Source of the DNA: an uncultured Bacteroidales bacterium
GTDB taxonomy: Bacteria; Bacteroidota; Bacteroidia; Bacteroidales; Bacteroidaceae
Assembly: GCA_902801425.1 (NCBI GenBank)
Contig: CADCIQ010000035.1
Location: 1 to 64,000 of the forward strand
Length of the DNA: 64,000 nt
Reading direction: 5' to 3'
The notes below the pieces were generated by a model. It had not been told where the DNA came from, searched no databases, and was given only the letters and a program-made list of their open reading frames with translations. A program made the position numbers and the translations under genes. Numbering within the stretch: the first letter of the stretch is position 1; each line of letters opens with the position of its first letter. Below, in pieces: positions 1 through 8,383 of this stretch.

Positions 1-640
1 GTGCAGTTTTACGCTCGTTTGAGAAATTTACCATGTGTGACGACCCGTGTATATGTTGTGTATATGTTTGGCAAACATATACACGCTCTTAACTTATTGA
101 ACATCAGTATAATTAGAGACGTTTTTCCCGAATGTGTATATGTTTGGTGTTTAATTCTAAAAAAAAATTACGCTTGTTAACGGCAGAAAACTAAAGCGTC
201 ATTTTTTTTGCAGTTAAATCAATATGAGATTCAACGACTTATGCTATTTTTAACAATTCCGAAGATTTTATGTAACTACTCAACACCCACTCGTAGGGGC
301 CTTGTTTTTCTTGCGCGAATTTCCGTAAATTAACCGCAAATTAGACCTATAGGTCAGAATTTACGATTAAATTCACGTATAATTCACGGGCATTTACGTT
401 CGCCGAAGGCAAAAATAAGGGGTGCTGAGTCGTTACGATTTTATGACGAGAAAATACTTGTGTTTTTTCCGAAAAAATAAAACACCTATCATTCTGGGGC
501 AATTTTGTGTCTATACTTCAGGTCCGCTTTACCTCCGTTCCAAAACCGTTGTAAAGCCGTTCCAGCTCCGATAGGAAGAGCGAAGGCAAAGCGAACGTGA
601 AGTAAGTGAAAATGTTTTTTTCAGTCGATTTTAAGAATTA
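1..640. other. Gene-free AT-rich stretch with palindromes
   Basis: No convincing reading frame is seen here. The stretch contains a 27-bp palindrome at 58-84 (arms GTGTATATGTTTG) and a second direct copy of one arm at 134-147. It also holds a hairpin built of repeated CGTAAATTA-like units around 323-389, described separately. The segment around 520-600 has repeated CCGTT/GTAAA words similar to those near 40,545-40,590. It lies downstream of the stop codon of the 641-1018 gene, so it may hold that gene's 3' end, but I see no classical hairpin plus T-run. Confidence 0.6.
323..389. repeat. Inverted/tandem repeat hairpin, CGTAAATTA type
   Basis: The left arm carries CCGTAAATT and CCGCAAATT units. 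The right arm carries their inverted forms (AATTTACG, AATTCACG, AATTCACGG). The centre is the palindrome GACCTATAGGTC. A second hairpin of the same type lies at 23253-23333. The arms are imperfect, so the exact ends are uncertain. Confidence 0.55.
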
Positions 641-1018
641 TCATCCTATCATACTCACCGCTATGCTATGCGATTTGCTCACATACGGATCATCAGTTAT
701 TGTCATGAGCGACTCCGAAGCCTGATTGATAGTCGTAAAGCATTTCTTCCAAGAAAGGCTCGTATCGCATGGCAGACCAGCAATGCGCTTCTTATAGTCC
801 ATCATGGCAATGGTAATGGAATAGAGTTCGGCACTTGGAATATTGCGCTGCTGTTCGGCAGTCTTGATAGTCGAGTCAATAGACTGGAGAATCTGTGTGG
901 TGGAATTGCCTGTCATAGCCACCCTCATGTGTGAATTCACTTCGTTGAACTCGTTGCGCAGACGGCACATGAGTTCGCGGTAACTGTGATACGTCTTGTC
1001 GTATCTGCTCATGTTCAT
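641..1018 (-). CDS. Unknown 125-aa protein behind a cobalamin riboswitch
   Basis: I do not recognise the family. The protein is short, soluble and mixed-charge, with no signal peptide or membrane segment. The reading frame uses many G/C-ending codons typical of real genes in this window, so I take it as a true gene rather than a shadow. ATG at 1018 is followed two codons later by a second ATG (1012); either could start translation. The gene begins about 50 nt downstream of the 3' stem of a cobalamin riboswitch (1070-1438), and a 7-bp hairpin (1037-1058) lies in between. Its expression is therefore probably repressed by B12. The usual gene in this position would be a BtuB-type receptor or a B12-independent enzyme; this protein resembles neither. 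The last dozen residues look unstructured. Confidence 0.6.
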   Translation of the reverse strand: MNMSRYDKTYHSYRELMCRLRNEFNEVNSHMRVAMTGNSTTQILQSIDSTIKTAEQQRNIPSAELYSITIAMMDYKKRIAGLPCDTSLSWKKCFTTINQASESLMTITDDPYVSKSHSIAVSMIG

Positions 1019-1069
1019 AAGAATAATAGATGTTGTGTGTCCGTAATCCCGCAGACACCGGTTAGACTT

Positions 1070-1438
1070 AATAACAGGCAGGTCTTCTGACTCGTCCTCG
1101 TTACAGGCATCGTCTTCCCAAGCTTATTGCTTAGTGACTTGTTCAATTGAAAATAGCATCAATTACTAATTATGAATTACCTATTTACCTTTGAAGGCGA
1201 AAGGCATGTTAATTATTAATTGTTAATTCCCAATTTTGCCAGTACGTTTGTTTAGGTTGTTTGGCTTCTGGTTATGGGGGATAAGGACTGTGTAGCTTAT
1301 GGCTGTCAGACCTGTGGCCCTCAAAACTTTTAACCTGATAACCTGTTAATAGGCTTACAGCATCGGGTAATGTCTCAGATTTACACTGTGTTCCCGTCTT
1401 AGTCCTGATAGCACGTATTCTTCAGGAAACCTGTTATT
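1070..1438 (-). promoter_or_regulatory. Cobalamin (B12) riboswitch
   Basis: Read on the minus strand, the element opens with AATAACAGG (1430-1438) and closes with its complement (1070-1078), which form P1. Near the 5' end come GGTTTCC, then a GGGAA...GTGTAAATC...CCCG.TGCTGTAA core at about 1350-1400. A GCCACAGG box follows. The 3' part has GGGAAGACG and the hallmark GAGTCAGAAGACCTGCC. These match the conserved blocks of cobalamin riboswitches. At about 369 nt it is longer than the usual roughly 200 nt because a variable arm (about 1150-1240) contains an AT-rich TTAATTATTAATTGTTAATT-type repeat. Confidence 0.85.
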
Positions 1439-1456
1439 GTGAAATTATTCTGTGTG

Positions 1457-1488
1457 CAAAGATAATGTAAATATTCCGAATATGCAAA
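1457..1488 (-). promoter_or_regulatory. Promoter of the riboswitch transcript
   Basis: On the minus strand TTTG (1488-1485), 20 nt, then TATCTTTG (1464-1457) match the Bacteroidetes -33/-7 consensus. The predicted start, near 1451, is about a dozen nt upstream of riboswitch P1. Confidence 0.7.
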
Positions 1489-1538
1489 TTTTTTGTAATT
1501 TTTTCCTGTATTTCTGGCATAGTTTGAAAAGTTTGTTG

Positions 1539-1546
1539 TATTTTTG
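1539..1546 (+). promoter_or_regulatory. -7 promoter element of the helicase gene
   Basis: TATTTTTG fits TAnnTTTG and lies about 20 nt upstream of the ATG at 1567. This supports that start codon and a short leader. No well-spaced TTTG -33 box is obvious. It diverges from the riboswitch promoter. Confidence 0.5.
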
Positions 1547-1566
1547 CATACAAATTCATAAAGTCT

Positions 1567-4500
1567 ATGATAGAACTTAACATTGAATACCTAAAAGGGG
1601 TAAACTTTGCCCTGACCAACAATGGTATAGCCACATGCCAGTCGCTAACGATGAAGAATCTCGGAGAAGACCTTCACGATGTGTGCGTGGAGTGTTCAGG
1701 TGAATACTTCACCCTGACGAGGTCTGCCGTTATTCCTCTCCTGCCAAAGGGAGAGGTAATGCGACTGTCAGATTTCTGCATCAAGCCAGATGGCGAGAAG
1801 ATGATCTCTTTCACAGAGAGCGTCAATACCACCTTCAACATAAAGGTATGGGCTGACTATGCCAATGAGGAAAACAGACAAGAGGTGTTTGCCAATGACT
1901 ATGACATAAGACTGCTGGCTTATGACCAGTGGCTCGGCATAGATATACTTCCGCAGTCGCTCTCCGCTTTTGTTATGCCAAACCATCCTGCAATCTCGAA
2001 GGTTGTGGTGGATGCAGCCGCTATTCTGAAGGAAGTGACGGGACAGTCATCATTCAATGAATATCAGACACGCAATCCAGACGATGTGCTAAAGCAAGTA
2101 GCAGCCGTGTATGCTGCCATACATAAGCAAGGTATAGTGTATAGAGCCTTGCCTGCAAGCTTTGAGCAGTCAGGACAGCGTATCACCTTGCCATATCAGG
2201 TGCTTGAATCAAAGCTCGGCAACTGCGTAGAGCTTACCATTCTCTTTGCCTCCGTGCTTGAGGCTATCGGCATAAACACAGGTCTTATCATTCAGAAAGG
2301 TCATGCCTTCCTTGCCGTGTGGCTTGTGGATGACTGCTATCAGCATGGCATCTGCGACGATGCGTCGTTCATTGAGAAGAAATGCTCAAAGGGCATTAAT
2401 GAGATGATAGTGCTTGAAACCACTATGGCTACCCATGAGAATACGGCATTCGACAAGGCATTGCAGACGGCAAGCGCACAATTGGCAGATATGGCTAAGT
2501 TCCAGATGATGATTGATGTGAAGCGTTGCCGATTGGAGAACTGCCGTCCTATGCCATGCCGAGTGCTGGCTGATGGATGTTGGGTGCTGGATAAGGGTGT
2601 AGAGCATGATTCATGTTCGATAGATATAAAGGAGTGTTCACGCTATGACTTGTCAAGCATTAAGGTGATAGGAGCACGAGAGCTTAGCCGTATGGATATA
2701 TGGGAGAGAAAACTACTCGACTTCTCCCTTCGCAATAACATGCTCAACCTGTATCTGCGTCAGAAAGCCATACAGCTTATATCCTTTGAGGTGGATAAGC
2801 TTGAAGACCAGCTTCAGGACGGACGGGAGTTCCGCATCATAGAGAAGCCTGATGTTGATCTAAAGTTTGATGATAGCGACCGCCTTGTGCATTCACGTCT
2901 CTATCCGTCGTTGCAACCGCTTGTCGTTGATGATCTTGCTCACGACATGCTGCACACCTATCATACGGAGGCTGAGACAAAGAACACGCTGAAGAACATA
3001 TACCGCGCTGCGCGTAATGCCATTGAGGAGACAGGAGCCAACTCTCTCTTCCTTGCCATAGGCACATTGCGATGGTATGAGAATGAGGTTAGCCAGACTC
3101 CACGCTATGCCCCTATACTCATGCTCCCTGTTGAGATGGTGTATAAGAAAGGTGGCTTTTTCATCCGCACACGCGATGAGGACATAATGCTCAACGTGAC
3201 CTTGACGGAACTATTGCGTCAGAACTACGGCATAGACGTACCTGTGCTCTCAAATCTTCCGAAGGATAATCACGGCGTAGATGTTCAGCTTATCTTCACC
3301 ATGCTTCGTGATTCCCTCAAGGAGCAGAAGCGATGGGATGTAGAGGAAGAGTGCATACTGGGTGTATTCTCGTTCAGTAAGTTCCTGATGTGGAACGACA
3401 TACACAACCACCGCAAGGAGTTGTTAGAGAATAAGGTCATAGAGAGCCTTGTGGCGCAATGCCTAACGTGGCAGCCCGATCCGTTGACAAGTACGCTCAG
3501 GGAGAAGGACAAGCAGATGCGCCCTGACGAACTCGCTTTGCCTGTTGCCGTGGACTCTTCTCAGATGGCGGCTGTGTTCGAGGCAGGACTCGGACACTCG
3601 TTCATACTCTATGGTCCTCCGGGCACAGGAAAGTCGCAGACCATTACCAACCTCATAGCCAATGCCCTGTTCCAGGGAAAGCGAGTGCTCTTCGTGGCTG
3701 AGAAGATGGCTGCCCTGAGCGTGGTGCAGAGACGATTGGCAAAGATAGGCCTTGATCCGTTCTGTCTGGAGATGCACTCAAACAAGGTGACAAAGCGTCA
3801 TATCCTCGATCAGTTTGCTAAGGCACTCGGCGTTACGCATATCAAGTCGCCAGAGGACTATGCGCATACGGCAGAGAAACTATATGCCGAGCGTACCAAG
3901 CTTATTGAGTATATGGAGGCTCTGCATGAGAGTAAGGGCGGTGACGGCTTCTCGCTCTATGACTGCATATTGAGATATGAATCAAAGGATTGTGATACGT
4001 GGGATGCGGATCTCACGCCAACATTCCAACACCTAACACCTACAACGCAAGCCGATTATGAGCATCTGCTTGGCGGCAGGTTCGAGTCTGTTATAAAGCT
4101 CGTAGGTCAGCCTTCACACCATGCCCTTGTAGGACTTGGCATAGAGGAAACAGACCTTGCAAATGAGAATACACTCCGCTCTTCATTACAGGATGCAAAG
4201 GCTGTGTTGGAGAATGCCCTGAACGTATTGCCGACGCTCTCAGACACAAAGAATTTGCACGATCAGTTGCTTCGTGACAACTCAGAGAATATATTCTCCC
4301 AGGATGCGGATGCCTTGCATCGTGAGTGGATGGAGGTACGTGCAAAGTGGTTCATTCCTCGCTTCTTCGCAAAGCGTTCGTTCCTTAGCAAGATGCGTCA
4401 GTTCTCGCCTTATATCATCGAGGCTGATGTGGATAAGGTTCTTGACAAGCTATCTACCTACACCAAGCAGCACAAGCAGATATGCGAGGTGCAGAGGGTA

Positions 4501-6921
4501 GGGGAGAAGTATTTCGGAAAGACATACGACCTTGATGCCCTGCCTTCAAAGAGCGAGATTGAGAATATGATAGCTATGCTCGGTCAGTGGAGCGAGAATC
4601 TCGGCGGCTCACGCGACTGGTATCAGTGGTGCCAGTTCCGCAAAGAGGCAATAGAGAAGGGACTATCTTCACTTATTGACATCATTGAGCATAGGGAGGT
4701 GGATGCAAGTAAGGTGCTCGACATGACGATGAAGACAATCTTCATGCAGCTTGCTAAGAAGAAGATTGGCGAGTCGGCTGTGTTGCGCACCTTTGAGGGC
4801 ATGATATTCGATGAGACAGTTTCGCTCTACAAGAAACTCACCGCCGATTTCCAGATGCTATCGCAGAAGGAACTCTACGCAAAGCTTGCTGCGCGTGTGC
4901 CTCGTGTTACTGACAATATAGACAGCAGTAGTGAGATAGGCTTGCTGAACCGTAACATAAGCAATGGAGGTCGTGGACTTTCATTGCGTGACCTTATGGA
5001 TCAGATACCAACGCTCATGCCTCGTCTATGCCCATGTATGCTTATGAGCCCTATGTCCGTAGCTCAGTATCTGTCACTTAATCAGGATAAGTTCGACCTT
5101 GTTATCTTCGATGAGGCTTCGCAGATGCCTACATCCGAGGCTATTGGAGCTATTGCACGAGGTAATGCGTTGATAGTAGTGGGTGACCCGAAGCAGATGC
5201 CACCAACAAGTTTCTTCTCTTCAACCAACGTGGATGAGGAGGAGGCTGAGATTGACGATCTTGAGAGTATCCTTGAGGATTGTCGCACGCTTGAGATTCC
5301 TTCGCTTCAGCTCAACTGGCACTATCGTTCACAGCATGAATCGCTTATCGCATTCTCTAATAATGAGTATTATGATGGTTCGCTTATCACCTTCCCTTCT
5401 GTTGACGATCAGCAGACTAAGGTCAAGCTCGTGCCTGTGGATGGTGTTTATGACAAGGGTGGTAAGCGTTCAAATAAGGCTGAGGCAGAGGCGATTGTTA
5501 ATGAGATAGAACGCCGATTGAAGGAAACAGGCTCCCTCCCTACGGGGGAGGGCGGGGGGAGAGGCTCCAGCATCGGCGTAATCGCCTTCAGTGTTGTTCA
5601 GCAGAATCTCATTGAGGATATTCTTCAGGAGAGACTGGAGAGCGACAAGGCATTGCGTGAGGCAGCCGATGAGTTGTATGAGCCTATCTTCGTGAAGAAC
5701 CTTGAAAACGTGCAGGGTGACGAGCGTGATGTGATTCTTTTCTCTATCGGATATGGTCCTGACAAGACTGGTAGGGTGTCAATGAACTTCGGACCTCTCA
5801 ACAATAAGGGTGGTGAGCGTCGCTTGAACGTGGCGGTTAGCCGTGCGCGTCAGGAGATGATGGTGTTCTCTACTTTGAGGTCTTCACAGATTGACCTTCG
5901 CCGTACTAATGCGCGTGGTGTGGAGGGCTTGAAACACTTCCTTGAGTATGCAGAGCAGCAGATACTCATACAGACGGAGAGCAGCATACGTTGTGGCAAT
6001 GATACTCTTATTGCCCAGCAGATAGCCAATGCCCTCAATGAGAAGGGGTATCAGGCTTCGGTCAATATAGGTCGTTCACAATTCAAGGTTGATGTGGCTG
6101 TAAGTCGCAAGGATCAGCCAGATGTATATCAGCTTGGCATCTTGCTTGATGGTGAGGGCTATCACAGCACCCAGACCACGCGCGACCGTGAGATTGTGCA
6201 GACATCTGTTCTCGGAAATCTTCGTTGGCAGGTGATGAGGGTATGGAGCGTGGATTGGTTTAATAACCCAGAGCGTGTAATCAGTCGTATCATTGAGAGA
6301 ATCACGAATGAGGAATCACAAACCTCATCTCCGTCACCCAACTCCTATCGCCCAACACCCGTTTTCGACATCTCTAGCGAGAAAGAGGAAGAGGTGCAGA
6401 GCAATGCCGTGGAGTATAAGGAATGTGATTTGAGTGTTTCTGCTGCTAAGAAACTATCTGACTATAGGCTTGTAAAGGCAATTCTTGAGGTGGAACAGCC
6501 TATGTCTTTTATGCAACTGTGCAGAAGGGTTAGTGCACTCCGTGAGGCTCCTCGCGTTACCCCTACTATTCAGAATAGTATAATGGAAGTTTTGGAGAAA
6601 AGCATGTTCCTTGTGCCTGACCGTAAGGGCTTTACGGTATGGCTCACGGAGGAGGTATGCCATGACTATATAGCATATCGCCCTGCCAGTGGTCGTGATG
6701 TTACCGATATACCGATGGCTGAAATAAAGAATGTTGTGCTTGAGGCTGTTACAGAGCAGTTCTCCATAAATGCAGATTCCCTCTCTCTCATAGCGGCTAA
6801 GAAACTTGGTTTCACTCGTCGTGGAACTAATGTGGATGAAGCCCTTACTATCGCTACGCGGGAGCTTTGCAACGAGGGGAGGATTGAGATCGTTGATGGT
6901 ATCTTGCATAGCAAGCAATAG
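1567..6921 (+). CDS. DUF4011-type SF1 helicase fused to a Vsr/DUF559-like nuclease
   Basis: This is a 1784-aa multidomain protein. An N-terminal region contains a transglutaminase-like core (C220, H246, D254/255). The DUF4011 segment ('WERKLLDFSLRNNMLNL') starts near 378. The superfamily I helicase core follows: Walker A GPPGTGKS at 683-690, DEAS at 1182-1185, GDPKQ at 1206-1210, NWHYRS at 1250-1255 and VSRAR near 1424-1428. A restriction-fold nuclease of the Vsr/DUF559 type covers about 1470-1580 (D1509, D1528, E1530, H1533). A DUF3320-like tail ends the protein. Such proteins act on nucleic acid and occur singly or in defence neighbourhoods; an antiphage role here is inference. A G-rich palindromic repeat shared with 16538-16574 is inserted in frame at 5530-5568, encoding GSLPTGEGGGRGS in a loop. 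Linkers at 4023-4046 and 6325-6362 also look like captured low-complexity repeat. The gene stands alone and ends against a convergent gene. Confidence 0.85.
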   Translation: MIELNIEYLKGVNFALTNNGIATCQSLTMKNLGEDLHDVCVECSGEYFTLTRSAVIPLLPKGEVMRLSDFCIKPDGEKMISFTESVNTTFNIKVWADYANEENRQEVFANDYDIRLLAYDQWLGIDILPQSLSAFVMPNHPAISKVVVDAAAILKEVTGQSSFNEYQTRNPDDVLKQVAAVYAAIHKQGIVYRALPASFEQSGQRITLPYQVLESKLGNCVELTILFASVLEAIGINTGLIIQKGHAFLAVWLVDDCYQHGICDDASFIEKKCSKGINEMIVLETTMATHENTAFDKALQTASAQLADMAKFQMMIDVKRCRLENCRPMPCRVLADGCWVLDKGVEHDSCSIDIKECSRYDLSSIKVIGARELSRMDIWERKLLDFSLRNNMLNLYLRQKAIQLISFEVDKLEDQLQDGREFRIIEKPDVDLKFDDSDRLVHSRLYPSLQPLVVDDLAHDMLHTYHTEAETKNTLKNIYRAARNAIEETGANSLFLAIGTLRWYENEVSQTPRYAPILMLPVEMVYKKGGFFIRTRDEDIMLNVTLTELLRQNYGIDVPVLSNLPKDNHGVDVQLIFTMLRDSLKEQKRWDVEEECILGVFSFSKFLMWNDIHNHRKELLENKVIESLVAQCLTWQPDPLTSTLREKDKQMRPDELALPVAVDSSQMAAVFEAGLGHSFILYGPPGTGKSQTITNLIANALFQGKRVLFVAEKMAALSVVQRRLAKIGLDPFCLEMHSNKVTKRHILDQFAKALGVTHIKSPEDYAHTAEKLYAERTKLIEYMEALHESKGGDGFSLYDCILRYESKDCDTWDADLTPTFQHLTPTTQADYEHLLGGRFESVIKLVGQPSHHALVGLGIEETDLANENTLRSSLQDAKAVLENALNVLPTLSDTKNLHDQLLRDNSENIFSQDADALHREWMEVRAKWFIPRFFAKRSFLSKMRQFSPYIIEADVDKVLDKLSTYTKQHKQICEVQRVGEKYFGKTYDLDALPSKSEIENMIAMLGQWSENLGGSRDWYQWCQFRKEAIEKGLSSLIDIIEHREVDASKVLDMTMKTIFMQLAKKKIGESAVLRTFEGMIFDETVSLYKKLTADFQMLSQKELYAKLAARVPRVTDNIDSSSEIGLLNRNISNGGRGLSLRDLMDQIPTLMPRLCPCMLMSPMSVAQYLSLNQDKFDLVIFDEASQMPTSEAIGAIARGNALIVVGDPKQMPPTSFFSSTNVDEEEAEIDDLESILEDCRTLEIPSLQLNWHYRSQHESLIAFSNNEYYDGSLITFPSVDDQQTKVKLVPVDGVYDKGGKRSNKAEAEAIVNEIERRLKETGSLPTGEGGGRGSSIGVIAFSVVQQNLIEDILQERLESDKALREAADELYEPIFVKNLENVQGDERDVILFSIGYGPDKTGRVSMNFGPLNNKGGERRLNVAVSRARQEMMVFSTLRSSQIDLRRTNARGVEGLKHFLEYAEQQILIQTESSIRCGNDTLIAQQIANALNEKGYQASVNIGRSQFKVDVAVSRKDQPDVYQLGILLDGEGYHSTQTTRDREIVQTSVLGNLRWQVMRVWSVDWFNNPERVISRIIERITNEESQTSSPSPNSYRPTPVFDISSEKEEEVQSNAVEYKECDLSVSAAKKLSDYRLVKAILEVEQPMSFMQLCRRVSALREAPRVTPTIQNSIMEVLEKSMFLVPDRKGFTVWLTEEVCHDYIAYRPASGRDVTDIPMAEIKNVVLEAVTEQFSINADSLSLIAAKKLGFTRRGTNVDEALTIATRELCNEGRIEIVDGILHSKQ
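5530..5568. repeat. G-rich palindromic repeat inside the helicase gene
   Basis: The first 36 nt (GGCTCCCTCCCTACGGGG...GGGGAGAGGC) are identical to the intergenic copy at 16538-16574. It matches the inverted copy at 16431-16468 apart from one extra base in a C-run there. It is read in frame without a stop and adds about 13 Gly/Ser-rich residues between helicase motifs IV and V. Confidence 0.85.
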
Positions 6922-6931
6922 ATAATTGATA

Positions 6932-7038
6932 AATGAAAAATGAAAAGTGAAAAATGAAAAATACAGGTTAGCACCATTTGCTGTTTTTTCGCAAAAATGT
7001 GAATCGTATTTTTCATTTTTCACTTTTCATTTTTCATT
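6932..7038. repeat. Inverted AAATGAAAA repeat between convergent genes
   Basis: Tandem AAATGAAAA words at 6932-6964 are mirrored by TTTTCATTT words at 7007-7038, giving a long stem with a loop of about 45 nt. Its position between two convergent stop codons suits a bidirectional terminator. The same word recurs near 14,664-14,690, 14,774-14,800 and 11,030-11,055. Confidence 0.6.
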
Positions 7039-7041
7039 TAA

Positions 7042-7992
7042 TCATTTTATCTTCTTACTCTTGCCGTCAACAAGAATGTCGATATGTCCATTAGCCAGAA
7101 CCTTCCTTACGGAACTGTTTGCTGCAAGGCTGTTGATGTTGTTTATGCAGGTAGCTGCTTCGGCATAGTCGTAACGCTCAATGCCATCGAGGATCCATTG
7201 ATCTTCATTCCATACGTATGACTCTATGCTCGTATTTCTGCCGTTGTCATCATATGTATATTCCATCTTGTAGTTGTTCTCAATTCTTCCCTGATCGTCA
7301 AGCAAACAGACGATCTCGGACTTCAGATTTCCATTCTCGTCATACTCATAGTTTGTTCGTGGGCCATAAGAAGACTTGCCCTCGTTGCCCTCCTGGATAT
7401 TCCATGTCTGGCGCAGTTGGTTCTTGCCATCATCGTTGTAGCCAAGCAATGACTTTGACACAAGTATGAAATTACCATCCTTATATATATAGTTCACAGA
7501 GAAATCGCCGTTCTTTGATATTCCATGTACATCCTTGAACCTTACTTCCCATTTGTCACCACTCCAGTCATAACTGTATTTTATGTAGCCCAGTTCGTTG
7601 TATTCAAGTTCGGTCTTTGAATGAGGCATCCATGTGCCGTTATTCCAATGATAGGTGCATTCTCCTGCAAGAGAGCCGTCATCATTATATGTTAACAGAT
7701 TCTTGCTCTGAACGCTCCACTTGCCATTCTCCAGCTTATGCGCTACCACGGTTTGCATCTTGCCGTCAGGGGTATAGGTGTAGTATCTCTTCATTGTGCC
7801 CACAAGTTCATCGCTTGAGAAGTCGGTCTCCTCAATCTGATTGCCGTTAGCATCATACTTGAACTCATACGAGTCTGTCCAGTTGCCTTCACTGTCGTAT
7901 ATCGTCAGATTTGCTGGCTGCGCAGTCTTCTGTGCGTTGGCAGCATTAGTCAATGCGACCAAAAAGGCTATAAGCGTCCATATCTTTTTCAT
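7042..7992 (-). CDS. Secreted DUF3836-like YD-repeat-type protein
   Basis: This is a 316-aa protein with a clear signal peptide (1-20, cleaved after NAANAQ). The body is a run of short beta motifs of the form 'YDxxGN/YNDDG', as in DUF3836/YD-type secreted proteins of Bacteroidales. The C-terminus (RKVLANGHIDILVDGKSKKIK, about 296-316) resembles a shortened form of the C-terminal tails on many secreted Prevotella proteins and may be a sorting signal. The function is unknown and no catalytic motif is visible. It has its own promoter about 115 nt upstream and lies downstream of the TonB-dependent receptor gene on the same strand, about 390 nt away, so the two are probably separate units. Confidence 0.7.
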   Translation of the reverse strand: MKKIWTLIAFLVALTNAANAQKTAQPANLTIYDSEGNWTDSYEFKYDANGNQIEETDFSSDELVGTMKRYYTYTPDGKMQTVVAHKLENGKWSVQSKNLLTYNDDGSLAGECTYHWNNGTWMPHSKTELEYNELGYIKYSYDWSGDKWEVRFKDVHGISKNGDFSVNYIYKDGNFILVSKSLLGYNDDGKNQLRQTWNIQEGNEGKSSYGPRTNYEYDENGNLKSEIVCLLDDQGRIENNYKMEYTYDDNGRNTSIESYVWNEDQWILDGIERYDYAEAATCINNINSLAANSSVRKVLANGHIDILVDGKSKKIK

Positions 7993-8107
7993 GTCGGTTA
8001 ATTTTAATTGTTTAGGGTTTCGTTATTTCTTTAAGGAGTTTAGTGATCTGTGTGGAGCGTGAAAACTATATCCTCTTGTACACACTAAACTTTTTAAATG
8101 TTGTCTG

Positions 8108-8139
8108 CAAATGTAAACATTTTTTTTCATATAAGCAAG
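8108..8139 (-). promoter_or_regulatory. Promoter of the DUF3836-like gene
   Basis: On the minus strand CTTG (8139-8136), 20 nt, then TACATTTG (8115-8108) fit the Bacteroidetes consensus. The leader would be about 110 nt and contains a stem (8037-8045 with 8083-8091, AGTTTAGTG/CACTAAACT). Confidence 0.6.
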
Positions 8140-8383
8140 GAAAATCTAAAAAAAAATAAAAAGGATTTTGTTTTAGTGAATATGTGCATGAATGGCGTTC
8201 GTCGCAAACGATTGTATGTTTTTCATAAGATTTCGATTGAACGAATTTGTTAGATATATGAAAAAATGTTTACTTATAGATATAAGGATGAAAATATTTT
8301 GGTGGCATATTGCAAGACCATGAATTGTGTGGTGCAGGCATTATGCCACTGTAAGGATGACTGGTAGATGCAGTAATAGTTTT

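Noticed and set aside
6454..7023. 189-aa minus-strand frame over the helicase 3' end
   Set aside because: Its beginning is a translated AAATGAAAA repeat and the rest is antisense to the conserved helicase tail.
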